Assembly (NCBI GenBank): GCA_033060915.1
Contig: CM065379.1
Coordinates: 37,389,318 to 37,453,317, forward strand
Length of the DNA: 64,000 bases
Direction of reading: 5' to 3'
DNA from: Euryodendron excelsum
Taxonomy: Eukaryota > Streptophyta > Magnoliopsida > Ericales > Pentaphylacaceae
A program made the translations under genes and the position numbers. A model generated the notes under the pieces. The model was not told where the DNA came from and made no database searches. It saw nothing but the letters and a program-made list of their open reading frames with translations. Shown here piece after piece: positions 11,391-23,464 of the stretch (within the stretch, counting starts at the first letter, position 1; every line of letters starts with the position of its first letter).

Positions 11391-12434
11391 GTGAGTTTTT
11401 GAGTTTATGTAGATTTTAATGTGTAGAATTCTGTTTAAGTTGTGTGAATAGAAAAAATTGATGTTTTGATATATTTTGAACATCACGGTGAAGTTATTTT
11501 TGCATTTTAGTGCTTGTTTGATTGGATTTGAATGATTTTGCGTGATTATGTGAAAGGTGTTTTTGTAGGAATTGGGGGTTTGTTCCTAGGGGCTTAGGTG
11601 TTGAGTTTTTTAGTTAGATTTTTATACTGTGTGCCTTAAAAAAATGTGTTTAACAGCTGTATGAAATTTCATGATTTTTCAAAAACTTTTGAAATTTTTA
11701 TTTTTTGAAAAATAGAAAAAATACTTAGAAAAATAAAAAAAAATGGAGAAAATTGAGAAAGTGATGAAATTAAGGGAGTTTAAAATTTAGAAAAATGTTG
11801 AAATATTTTGGAAAACATTTGAAATTATTTTGAAAAATTTTAGGACAACTTTGAAAACCATTGATTTATTGAAAAAATGAAACGAGTCTTTAGGAAAGTT
11901 TGAAAATTTTAAAAGTGTGTGCGGGTGTTGGTACTATGTGATGGTGATGTTTGTAGAGTTCATAGCTTGTGTTTTGTGTTGATGTGGTGGGTGTTGTAGG
12001 GACCATTTTTAAACGAAATCCTATCGAAATTTTTAGAATTTGGAAAAGAGTTGCAAAAGGTTTTGAATAAAATCTTTTTGAAGGAAAAAGACAAAAAACC
12101 CTAGAAATTTTAAAAAACTTGTTTTGACTTGAAATTGACAAATCAAAATGTATAGGAAATTTATTTTAACTAGAAACTTGACCTTTTAAATCAAAATGTG
12201 TAAAAAATTCATTTTGACTTGAAATTGGGTTTAACATCAAAATGTGTAGGAAATTCATTTTGACTTAGAAGTGGAATTTTAAAAATCAAATTGTATTGGA
12301 AATTCACTTTGACTTATCACTTGAAATTTGTTTTTTCCTTTTGCTTTTTTTGGTTATTTATTTATTTTATTTTATTATTATTTTTAACTTCATGTACCAT
12401 ATATTAACACCTCTTATCTTGCTTATCTTTCCAG
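11391..12434 (+). other. Candidate leader intron of the antisense accessory gene (B)
   Basis: A strong donor (AAGAG|GTGAGTTT) and a pyrimidine-rich acceptor (CTTTCCAG|G) just before the ATG at 12436 bound an AT-rich stretch of 1044 bp. In D the corresponding region (35395-34242, minus) keeps GTAAGT and AG at equivalent places and has 1154 bp. Splicing is inferred from sequence only. Confidence 0.45.
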
Positions 12435-12435
12435 G

Positions 12436-14090
12436 ATGGCAGATGTGGGCGACTATGGTTCTGAGAGGAGACGCCGCTCCGAGAAGGCGATTAGGACAGA
12501 TTTTGTTAGCGACTCCAGTCATTCTAAGGGTATTCATCGATCCACTAGACGGGCCTCTTCCAGTCAAAGCGGATGGGGGAGTAGACCACCTGTCAACCCC
12601 TTTCCTCCGGTTGAGCAGGCCTTTGCGGAGGATATTGGTGCTGAGAAGGAGGTACCGGGTCTTGGTGACCAGGTGACTGGTTATGGGAGAGCCTCCTCTA
12701 GACATAGGCAGACGGATGCTGATTTGGGTGACCTGGAGGTATCGAACATCCCACCGCTCGAGGATCTTGCTTATCACCCCAGTGTATATTCTAGACAGCA
12801 TTTGCCCCCTCCACGGGTACACACAGCTTTTAGAGGGGCTGTTCATCATGTCTTTGTGACCATGCAGCGGGTTGCTCCATCATATCGTCCTTCTTGACTG
12901 AGATCGGATTCAGAAATTTCATGGGATTAGAGGCTAACAGCCTGAACCGACATCTGGTGCTGGCGCTTATCGAGAAATGGTTTGGAGAGAGAGGGACTTT
13001 CCATTTTATTGGCTTTGAGTTGGGTCCCACCCCCTTAGATTGGGCGATCATCATGGGGCTTTCCTTCGTTGGTCGGCGGATCACCTTGCAGCCAGTCAGC
13101 CAGGATGATGCATGCATTCTATTGGACTTGCCCCCTCCTGAGCATTTTGCTTTCCCAGTTTCCTGACTTAGTCGGGATGACAGTACCTTTACTGTTGAGC
13201 CATCCCCTGCTTGACACGACATCATGAGGCGACAACTTGTTCTTTACATTATCTTCAGCTGCTTCTGCAACAACAAGAAGTCGCTCGTGTCTTTTCGTCT
13301 GGTGAGCATAGTATCTGATCTTGGGGCTTTATCTAAGCTGGATTGGGGGTCCTTCTCCTTTGGCTGCTTCCTTCGATCAATGCGGGTTCGGACTTCTTCT
13401 CGTTAGGGCAACATAACTAGCTTCTGGCCTTTTCTTGTCTGGTGGAGTTATGAGTACCTGCCTGCTCATCGCCCTGCGGTTATTGAGGATGACCTTTATC
13501 CTCGTGCTTTAAGATGGGATCATGACCGGGTAGCCCAACGATTGGAGATTACTAACTTCGTGATGCTATGGGCGAACCTGGAGTTGATTGAGGCGAGGGA
13601 CGTGACTTGACGACCCTTTATCGGGTCATTTCATTATGAGACGATGCGGTACTTGGTCCCTTTGTCCCTATCGAGGGCTTCTTTTCTCAGTGATGATACT
13701 TGGGAGTCCTATCTAGGAGAGCGACACTGGCGGCAGTTTCATGAGGAGTTCTGATCAGCAGGAGCTCCGCCAGAGTATATGTTTGGAGCTTTGGTGGCGA
13801 GAGTGCCTATCCCCTATCAGGAGCGCCAGCCAGGTGCTGGGTTCTTGCTTCCTCTGGATACAGACTACGTTGCACACTTTGGGGCTCATTTTGTCGATGC
13901 CTTCACTCAGTTTGAGGTAGTAGTCAGCAGATATGTTGTAGGCCAGGAGATGGTTGCCTTGTGGTGCCGTGCTGGGGGATACGTGCCCCAAGCTGAGTTT
14001 GCTACTGTGAGGGACCAGAGGGATCAATACCAGATGGAGCGAGATCAGTATCAGGCAGAGGTGGCTTCCTTGACGGCTCAAATAGCTTAA
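12436..14090 (+). pseudogene. Antisense accessory gene of element B, plant-mobile-domain-like (broken)
   Basis: Starts MADVGDYGSERRRRSEK at 12436, a basic and serine-rich N-terminus, open to 12897. A frameshift or stop follows, and the next block (12894-13166) contains SLNRHLVLALIEKWFGERGTFHF..GPTPLDWAIIMGL, typical of the aminotransferase-like plant mobile domain (PMD). Further pieces follow: an SYEYLPAHRP...YPRALRWDH block near 13450-13520, a YETMRYLVPL block near 13640, and a C-terminal stretch (13779-14090) ending in coiled-coil-like VRDQRDQYQMERDQYQAEVASL. At least four stops or frame changes separate them, so no intact protein can be made from this copy. PMD is known both in host proteins (MAIL1/MAIN) and in retrotransposons. 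Its role in the element is unknown. The domain call is by eye. Confidence 0.65.
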
Positions 14091-14105
14091 ATGGGAGGTG
14101 GCGGG

Positions 14106-14192
14106 GTATGTCATCTTTTCTCTCCTTCCTGCTCTACTGTTGTTTAATTCTTCTTTCATGTGGCTGATTTCAGTTATATATTCTCTGTAGGA
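14106..14192 (+). other. Possible second intron and last exon of the accessory gene (B)
   Basis: GTATGTCATC at 14106 and a pyrimidine-rich CTCTGTAG ending at about 14192 flank an 87-bp T-rich stretch. It is followed by a short proline-rich open stretch to about 14295. Weakly supported. Confidence 0.3.
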
Positions 14193-14295
14193 TGCTGATG
14201 CTTCGAGTAGTTATCCACCTCCTCTGGATCCAGGTTTGGGGACTTCGATCCCGAGGACATTGATTTTAACCTTTGATGGATGCCCCTTGCCGTAG

Positions 14296-14791
14296 ACCCT
14301 GATCTTCCTTTGCTCCTATTTTTGAGATGTATTTATATTAGGCAGTTTTAGTTTGATGGACATTTATGATACTTAGATGCACAGATAGACGGGGACATTT
14401 ATGATCTTTACAGCTAGGTATATGATCAGATGCATGTGATGGATGATGATGTTGTGTATCTATTACATGAGTTGATATTGGTGACTTCTGTTTTTACAAG
14501 GAGTTATGTCCTATGTATGCGAAGCTCATGTGATTTTTTTTATTTTTTTAGAATCTATTAGCTAACAAAATAACAAGGGGTGCTGTCAAACTTGTTATCT
14601 TCGGGATGGTAACTCCTTCCTTTTCGGGCGACCTGGCCTCTCTTTTTGCTTGACGTTCCCTTGACTAGATGATAGCATTTCGTACCTTTCTCAACCTTTT
14701 GATCGCCTCTGACTCTCTGCCTTGGGGTTAGTGTATAGGGTTCGTGCACTGAAACTCTCAACTCTCGAGGTTTTAGCAACAGCTTACCTTA
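14296..14791. other. No recognisable gene; remnant of element B
   Basis: AT-rich sequence with imperfect 'gatgga(c)atttatgat' repeats at 14350-14410. There is one minus-strand open stretch at 14558-14779 (basic, 73 aa) that I cannot assign. If element B kept coding sequence next to the accessory gene, this could be the tail of its pol polyprotein, but no integrase motif is visible. Confidence 0.4.
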
Positions 14792-17700
14792 TGTCGCGCC
14801 CAGATTCTTCGCACTCGAGAAATACACACACAAGCGGGAAAAACACTGAACTCTCTCGTTAGAACTCACCCTCCTAGAAGAATGAGTGCGACTAGGTTTG
14901 AATTGAAAATTGGTTTGATTAAAGGGTTTTTGGAAAACATTTGGAGTCACCACCTAACTTGATTAAGGTGAATTAGGTCACCTAAAAACTAAGCACAATC
15001 TGAAGATTACACCTAGGGTTTTTGAAAACGATTTTGAAAATGCTACCTCAAGAGAGGGTTTTTAAGAAAACAGGTTGTTTGGCAACCTTTGGAAAATATT
15101 TAGCCCTTTTTGAAAAATAACTCCTTTTGGTCTTTGAAATCAGTGATCTAGGTTCGGAGGTTGGTTACGTGTACGGAAGACGCACTAAGCCATCACCCTA
15201 CCCCGCCCTTTCGGTACCTACATGTTAATCTACCCTAGATTCACCTATGAGAGTCTTTAATTAACATATATTCAATCCTATTCACTTTGAAAAAGGAATT
15301 TTGAAAAGAAACTAACATGATGGATGATATGTAAGTGCAAGAAAAGAGAATTAAAAAATAGATTTGGAAAGAGATTAATTTGAAATTGATTTGATTTAAA
15401 AATTAATTTGAAGAGATGGAATTGAAATTGGAAAGTATGAAAATTTAGAAATAGAAATTTGAAAATAGAAATTTTGAAATTGAAATTTTGAAAATAGATT
15501 GGAATTTGAAAAATGTGGAGACCGCACCCATGAGGGTGGAATTGAAAGTTTGAAAAGTGTTGTGATCGCACCTATGGAGGTTGCCTATGTATCCTTTTGG
15601 GGGAATTAGGTCAGTCGTAGTTCGGATCGGAGTCCGATTGAAAAGAGATTGATTTGAAGAGAGAGATTGGATTGAAAGAAAGAGATTGAATTGAAAATTG
15701 GATTTGATTTGAGATTAGAAGAGGAGATTGGAAATTGGAATTGAGAAGATTGGACTTGCTTTGGAAAGATTGATTTTGGAAAGACTTGGTTTTGGGAAGA
15801 TGGAGGTTTAGGAAACCTAGACTTAAGAAAGGTAGGAGACCTAGGAAAGACTTGAGATTAAGAAAGATTTGACTAGAACGTTGGATTTGGAAGATTTGGA
15901 AAGATTGGATTTTAGGAAATGTTCAAATTAGGAAAGTTCCAAATTAGGAAAGCTTTGAATTAGGAAAGTTTCATTTTTGGAAAGTTTCAAATTAAGAAAG
16001 TTTTGAATTTAGGAAAGTTTTAGGTTTAGGAAAGTTTTGAAATGGGAAAGTATTGAATTTAGAAATGTTTTGAATTAGGAAAAGTTTAGTTTAAGAAAGA
16101 CTTAAAATTTAGAAAGTTTCAAGTTAAGAAAGTTTTGAATTTGGAAAGCTTAGAATTTGGAAAGATTTGAAATTTGGAAAGTTTAAGATTTGGAGAGTTT
16201 TAGAGTTTGAGTTTTAGAAAATCTTGAAATTAGGAAAGGTTTGAATTTAGGAAAGGTTTGAAAAAGTAGATTTGGAAAGTTGAGATTTGGAAAGGGGTAG
16301 AATTAGAGAAGAGTGGAGTTATGAAGGATGTGGAAATTGAGTTTTAAAATTTAGGAAAGATTTTTATGTTTAAGTTTTGGAAACTTATGATTTAGGAAAG
16401 GAGAAGCTTAGGAAGGATTCGAATTAGGAAAGAGTTAGATTGGGAAGGGATTGGATTTTATTTCTAAAATGAAAGGTTTGATTTTGTTTCCAAAAACGGA
16501 GGATAGGATCTAGTTTCCTAAACGGGTAAATTAGATTTAGTTTCCTAAAGGGAAGATAGGACTTGGCAAGGATTTGGAAAGGGATGTTTCTAGAAACCCT
16601 AGATTCGAAAAATTATAGTTTCGACGTAAACAATAGGTTTTGAAAACATGTATAGTTTTGGGTGTGAAAACAAGAGATTTTGGAAACCTAGGTTTGGGGC
16701 AAAGTTTGAAAATCATGTTCTTGGAAAGAAAATTAGGGTTTCCTAATCGTAGGTTCTAGGGCTTGACTTGGGCTCCAAGGAAAGGGTTTTTAGAAAGTGC
16801 GTTTTTGGAAACGAATATTTTCTAGAAGGGAATCCTAGGGAGGAGTTTTTGGAAAGTGAATTTGGAAAGAGAGTTTTTGGAAAGATTTTTGGAGAGAAGG
16901 AGTTTTTGAAAAGTGTGTTTTTGAAAGCGTAGATTTTAGAAGTAAAATCCTAGAGGAGAGTTTTTAGAAGGAAAATTTTGGAAAGAGAGTTTTTGGAAAG
17001 ATTTTTGGAGAGAGTTTTTCTAGGAAGGTTTTTGGTTGAAGATTGTTGAAGAGAGTTTTTGGAAAGATTTTTGGGGAACGTTTTTAGAAAGTGGATTTTA
17101 GGGAGAGGATTTTGGAAAGGAGTTGAAAAAGGGAGCTTTGAAAAATAGATTTGGGAGGGAGTTTTTGAAAACAATTTCGGAGAGGAGAGTTTTAGGAAAG
17201 TATGTTGAAAAAAGAGATTTTTAGGAAGAAAGACTTTTTGAAAAGAGAGTTTTTAGAAGGTGTAAAAACATCTCACTTTCCTAAAGCAATTCTAACCATA
17301 AGAGGGCTAGAACCACTTTAGGAAAGCGGTTTTGAAAACAACAAGATTTGAAAATATGGATCATATTGGTCACTTTAAATGTAACACTTTCTTAAAGTAA
17401 GTCTAATCATGGAAAAGCTAGAATCACCCTAGGATTGTGATTTTGAAAACATGCTTCGAAAAAGAAATTTTGATGCAATTTTGAAAACAAGTTTGAAAAT
17501 GATTTGAAAAACAACTTTGAAAATGATTTTTTGGAAGATGCAAGACTATGATATGCATAATGCAATTTAGGGTCGTGAACATACAAGGCTAAGGCTTCAC
17601 CACATAATCAAGGTGGTGTAAGCACCCCATTTTTGCCCGCTCGGCAATCTACGAGCTGACCAAGCTCACTTTCACACATCACATGCATATTTAGACTCTA

Positions 17701-18350
17701 AGCCCGCCTTTTTAACTTGAATTTAGTCCACCAGTCGCTTCCCGGGCTCGTAGGGCCCACTTGAAGCTAAATGACCGTTTTGCCCCTGGGCATTTGAACG
17801 TCCCAGGAACCACACCGGCTCTGGGTATCAAACCGGTAACCTCCTGAGAATACTTCTTATATTTTTCTGAACCTTCCTCTACCTTTTCGGATCATTCCGA
17901 GTTAGTTCCGGCCAACCCAGTGCAAAATGACTGTTTTGCCCCTGGTGGACCGGTCTCCTTTTCCGACCACGCCAGCTCTGGGAATCAAACCGGCAACCTC
18001 TGGGAACATTCTAAATAATGTTTCCAGATTCCAAGTCTTCTTCCAGGATAGTCCGAGTTTGTCTCGGCAGTTTCCCGGTCCGATTGACCGTTTCGCCCCT
18101 AAAGGCCCGGTCAACCTTTTCGACACATCTTATCCTCACTTTTCAAGTCAAATACCTCAAGGACACTATTTTAAGTGTTCTTGCTCCTTTTCGGCCCCCT
18201 GGGTCATTCCCGGCTCCTTCAAATCATTCCTAGACTTTCAAGAGTCACTCCTAGTGAAGCCATGCTAAAAATTGCATGTTAGTCACTAGTACAGATGCCC
18301 AAATATAGTCAAAGATACGTTGCTTGCCGACCTTAAACCTTTCCTAATTG

Positions 18351-18453
18351 GCTGGCACCACTAGTAGTGGTGCCAAGCCAAAAAATGGCCTGGCGCCACT
18401 CCTAGTGGCGCCAGTGTAAAATTTGGCCTGGCGCCACTACAACAGGCGCTAGT
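18351..18453. promoter_or_regulatory. GGCGCC palindrome cluster of the nested solo LTR
   Basis: Three palindromes in about 100 bp: one with G-to-A or C-to-T decay (GGCACCACTAGTAGTGGTGCC-like), one intact (GGCGCCACT..AGTGGCGCC), and one half-intact ending AGGCGCTAG. The TATA box follows 14 nt later. Confidence 0.6.
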
Positions 18454-18466
18454 GTTGTCCAACCTC

Positions 18467-18474
18467 TATAAATA
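18467..18474 (+). promoter_or_regulatory. TATA box of the nested solo LTR
   Basis: TATAAATA in the context CCTCTATAAATACAGAGCC. Transcription from here would run rightward through U5 into the minus LTR remainder. Confidence 0.65.
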
Positions 18475-21400
18475 CAGAGCCTCATTCAACGTGAAGAGGA
18501 TCCGCAAACTCAACCTAAAAATCATATATTTCGATATACAGAGCTCGAGCACCTCTTAAACCCTAGCCTCCTTAGGTTTCTCCAAACCCTAGCCACCCTA
18601 CACAAACCTTAGTCTCCTATACACTCATACACGCCCCCATATACTCATAGACTAGCCTTCAACCATTCTTTGAAGACTTGAGGAGCTGTAATCCAAAGCT
18701 TGAAGACAACTCTTGAAGACTGAAGGTGAAGATCAAGACGAAGACCGAAGACCGAAGACAGCACGGCGCGCAAAATAAACAAGACATACGGTAGGCTCCC
18801 AATTTAAATTTCCGCACTTCCCCCTCTCTCTTCTCTCTCCTAACCCACTTGGGTTTTCTCTATTTTAATCCCCCATCTCTTTCCCCCCTTTCTTTGCATG
18901 CTTGAAATAAGGGGATTCCTGGTCCATGTGTAGGATTGGGCTATTGGAGAGTCACTGTGTCGGGGGCTTTCTTCTTGCCTAACCAGAGACCACGTGGGTC
19001 CGGCCCCCTTGGTTATGTGGTGAAGCCTTAACCTTGTATGTTCATGACCCCAAATTGCATTGTGCATATCATAGTCTTGCATCTTCCAAAAATCGTTTTC
19101 AAAGTTGTTTTTCAAATCGTTTTCAAACTTGTTTTCAAAATTGCATCAAAATCTCTTTTTCAAAAACTTGTTTTCAAAACCACAATTTTAGGGTGATTCT
19201 AGCCTTTCCATGGCTAGGGTTGCTTTAGGAAAGTGTTACATTAAAAGTGACCTTTTTTTGGTCTATATTTTCAAATCTTATTGTTTTCCAAAACCACTTT
19301 CTTAAAGTGGTTCTAGCCCTCTTATGGTTAGAATCGCTTTAGGAAAGTGAGACGTTTTCATACTTTCCAAAAAACTCTCTCTTCAAAAATCTCTTCCTAA
19401 AAATCTCTTTTTCAACATACTTTCCTAAAACTCTCCTCTTTAAAATTGTTTTCAAAAACTCCCTTCCAAAATCTATTTTTCAAAACTCTCTTTTTCAACT
19501 CCTCTCAAAAATCTTTTCCTCAAAATTTACTTTCTAAAAACACTCTCTAGATTCACCTTCCTAAAAACTCTCTCCAAAAACCTTTCTAAAAAACTCTCTT
19601 TCCAAAATCTTCTAGAAATTTCCTCTCTAGGATTTTCCTTCTAAAATCTACGTTTCTAAAAACACACTTTCCAAAACTCCTTCTCTTTAAAATCTTTTTC
19701 TAAAAACTCCCTCTTCAAATTCACTTTCCAAAAGTTCCTCCCTAGGATTCCCTTCTAGAAAACTTTCGTTTCTAAAAACGCACTTTCCAAAAACTCTTTC
19801 CTTAGAACCCAAGTCAAGCCCTAGAACCCACAATTAGGAAACCCTAATTTTCTTTCCAAAAACATGGTTTTCAAACTTTGCCCCAAACCTAGGTGTCCAA
19901 AACCTCTTGTTTTCACATCCAAACGATATACGTTTCCAAAACTTTTTTTCTACGTTAAAACTATAATTTTTCAAATCTAGGGTTTCTAGAATCCCCCTTT
20001 CCAAATCCTTGTCAAATCCTATCTTCTCTTTGGGAAACCGAATCAAATCTTCCCGTTTAGGAAATTAGACCCAAGCCTCCGTTTTTGAAAACAAAATCAA
20101 ACCTTCCCTTTTAGAAATAAAATCCAACTATTTCCTAATTTAAATCCTTCCTGAACTTCCTCTTTCCTAAATCTTAAGTTTTCAAAACTTGAACATATAA
20201 AATCTTTCCTAAATTTTAAAACTCAACTTTCAAATCTTTCCTAATTCAACCCTTTCCTAATTCTATCCCTTTTCCAAATCTCAACTTTCCAAATCTAAGT
20301 TTTTAAACTTTTCCTAACCTCAAATCTTTCCTAATCTCAAGATTTTCTAAAAAAAAAACTCTACAATCTTCATAATCTTAAACTTTCTAAATGTCAAATC
20401 TTTCTAAAATTCTAAGCTTCCTAGATTCAAAACTTTCTTAAGTTAAATCTTTCTACACCCAAATCTTTCTAAATTCTAAACTTTCCTAAAACTTCAACTC
20501 TTTCCAACTTCAAAATTTCCTTGTTCCCAAAGTTTTCTTATTTTCAAAACTTCCTTGTTTTTCTAAACTTTCCCACTTTCAAAACTTCCCTTTTTCGAAA
20601 CATTCCAAAATTCAAAACTTTCTTAACTTGAAACTTTCTAAATTCTAAGTCTTTCCTAAACTAAACTTTTCCTAATTCAAAACATTTCTAAATTTAATAT
20701 TTTCCCGTTTCAAAACTTTCTAAAAATGAAACTTTCCTAATCCAAATCTTTCCTAAATTCCAAGTTTCCAAATCTTTCCAAATCTTCCAAATCTAACATT
20801 CCAATCCAATCTTTCTTAATCTCAAGTCTTTCCTAGGTCTCCTATCTTTCCTAAGTCTAGGTTTCCTAAACCTCCATCTTTCCACAACCAAGTCTTTCTA
20901 AAATCAATCTTTCCAAAGCAAGTCCAATCTTCTCAATTTCAATTTCCAACCTCCTTTTCTAATCTAAAATAAAATCCAATTTTCAATTCAATCTCTTTCT
21001 TCCAATTCAATCTCTCTCTTCAAATCAATCTATTTTCAATCGGACTCCGGTCCGAACTACGACTGACCTGATTCCCCCAAAGGGATACGTAGGCAACCTT
21101 CATAGGTGCGGTCACAATACTTTTCAAACTTTCAATTCCACCCTCATGGGTGCGGTTTCCAAAATCTTTTCAAATCTCAAATTCCAATCTATTTTCAAAA
21201 TTCTAATTTCAAATTTCTATTTCTAATTTCTCAAACTTTCTAATTTCAAATCTATTTCTAAATCAAATCAAATCAAATCAATTTATTTCCAAATCTATAT
21301 TTTCTTATCTTGCATTTGCATCTCATGCATCATATCTTTTAAACATTATTTTTCAAAGTGGATAGGATTGACCATTAGTTAATTGGAGACTCTCATAGGT

Positions 21401-23464
21401 GAATCAAGGGTAGATTGACATGTAGGTACCGAAAGGGCGGGGTAGGGTGATAGCTTAGTGCGTCTTCCCTACACGTAACCAACCTCCGAACTTAGAATCA
21501 CTGTTTTCAAAGACCAAAAGGAGTTATTTTTCTAAAAAGGGCTAAATGTTTTCCAAAGGTTGCCAAATAACCTGTTTTCCTAAAAAACCCTCTCTCGAGG
21601 AGATATTTTCAAAAATCGTTTTCCAAAATCCTAAGTGTAGTCTTCGGATTATTCTTAGTTTTTAGGTGACCTAACTCACCTTAATCAAGTTAGGTGGCGA
21701 CTCTGAATCTTTTTCAAAAGCCCTTTATTCAAACTAGTTTTTCAATTTAAACCTAGTCGCACTCATTCTTTTAGGAGGGTGAGTTCTAACGACAGAGTTC
21801 AGCATTTTTCCCGCTTGTGTGAGTATTCCTTGAGAGCGAAAAATCTAGGCGCGACAGGAGGCTGGACCCACGTGGTCTCTGGTTAGATTAGAAGAAAGCC
21901 CCCGACACGGTGACTATCCAACGGTCTAATCCTACACATAGACTGGGAATCCCTTTGTTTCAAGCATGCAAAGAAAGGGGGGAAAGAGATGGGGGATTAA
22001 AATAGAGAAAACCCAAGTGGGTTAGGAGAGAGAAGAGAGAGGGGGGAAGTTGCAGAAATTTAAATAGGGAGCCTACCGTATGTCTTGTTATTTTGCGCGC
22101 CTTGCTTGTCTTCGGTCATCGGTCTTCGGTCTTCGTCTTGATCTTCGTCTTCAATCTTCAAGAGTTGTCTTCAAGATTTAGATTGCAGCTCTTCAAGTCT
22201 TCAAAGGAGGGTTGAAGGCTAGGGTATGAGTGTATGGGGGTGTATAGAAGTGTATAGGAGGCTAGGGTTAGTGTATAGTGGCTAGGGTTTGGAAAACCTA
22301 GGGAAGCTAGGGTTTAGGAGGTGTTCGAGCTCTGTATATCGAATTATATGATTTTTAGGTTGAATTTGCAGATCCTTTTCACGTTGAATGAAGCTCTGTA
22401 TTTATAGAGGTTGGACAATATTGGCGCCTGTTGCAGTGGCGCCAGGCTAAAGTTTACACTGGCGCCACTAGGAGTGGCGCCAGGCCATTTTTTGGCTTAG
22501 CGCCACTACTAGTGGAGCCAGCCATTTAGGAAATGTTTAAGGTTGGCAAGCAACGTATCTTTGACTAGATTTGGGTGCCTGTACTAGTGACTACCATGCA
22601 ATTTTTAGCCTGGCTTCACCAGGAATGGCTCTGGAAAGTTCAAGAATGATATGGAGGAGCTGGGAATGACCCGGAAGGCCGGAAAGGAGCAGGAACACTT
22701 AAAATAGTGTCCTGGGAGTATTTGACTTGAAAAGTGAGGATAAGAAGTGTCGGAAAGGTTGACCGAGCCTTTAAGAGCAAAACGGTCAATCGGGTCGGGA
22801 AACTGCCGGGACAGACTCGGATTGTCCCGGAAGAAAACTTGGGATCTGGAAACATTATTTAGAATGTTCCCGAAGGTTTCCGATTTGATTTCCAGAGCCG
22901 GTGTGGTCGGAAAAGGAGACCGGCCCACCAGGGGCAAAACGGTCATTTCGCACCGGGTTGGCTGGAACTGACTCGGAATGATCCGAAAAGGTAAAAGGAG
23001 GTTGAGAACACTATAAAAAGTAGTCTCAGGAGGTTACCGGTTTGATACCCAGAGCCGGTGTGGTCGAAAAAGGAGACTGGCCCACTAGGGACAAAACGGT
23101 CATTTTGTACCGGGTTGGCCAGAACTGACACGGAATGATCTGGAAAGGTAAAGGAAGGTTGAGAATACTATAAGAAGCAATCTCACAGGGTTACTGGTTT
23201 GATACCCAGAGCCGGTGTGGTTCTCGGGGCATTCGGATGCCTAGGGGCAAAATAGTCATCTTGACCGGAAAGTCTCGGAAAAGGTTCAAAGGGCAGTTTG
23301 GTCATTTTTTACCGAAGTGGGCTAACAGACACTGGTGTTGACCTGGGTTTTGAGTGTTTCCGCCACTCTGACGGCGGTCGTCGTGGCACAGGGGTTTGTT
23401 GGCAATTCCTTATATCGACCTATTTGTGAGTATTTCCGCTACTCTAACGGTTTTGTGAGTAGTT

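Larger units (their letters stand above)
10955..14791 (-). mobile_element. Element B: 3' internal remnant with antisense accessory gene
   Basis: This is the 3'-terminal internal part of a minus-strand Tat/Ogre-like element: a polypurine tract at its right-hand (LTR) border, then about 3.8 kb that carries a PMD-type gene on the opposite (plus) strand. Its remaining internal region and other LTR are missing. The sequence stops at 14791 against an unrelated LTR (C) with no primer site and no target-site duplication. Accessory ORFs, sense or antisense, between integrase and 3' LTR are known from Tat elements such as Grande. This matches that position. Confidence 0.7.
17612..21861 (+). mobile_element. 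Nested solo LTR, plus orientation (17617-21856), with 5-bp target duplication
   Basis: TGTAAGCACCCC at 17617 to GGCGCGACA at 21856, 4240 bp. It is flanked by GGTGG (17612-17616) and GGAGG (21857-21861). Other LTR copies read GGGGG at this site, so each duplicate carries one change at its middle base. TATA is at 18467-18474. U3 is only about 0.85 kb and lacks the 81-bp minisatellite; U5 is about 3.4 kb. No internal region is present, so this is a solo LTR left by LTR-LTR recombination. Confidence 0.85.

Noticed and set aside
12367..12849. 160-aa minus-strand ORF opposite the accessory gene
   Set aside because: It is the shadow of the plus-strand PMD-type gene, which has recognisable motifs and a conserved N-terminus in D.
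17927..18268. Similar ORFs of about 113 aa in several LTRs (17927-18268, 22605-22946, 46901-47242, 52789-53130)
   Set aside because: They are homologous LTR U3 segments. Two overlapping frames are open in each copy, and the similarity is explained by LTR descent.
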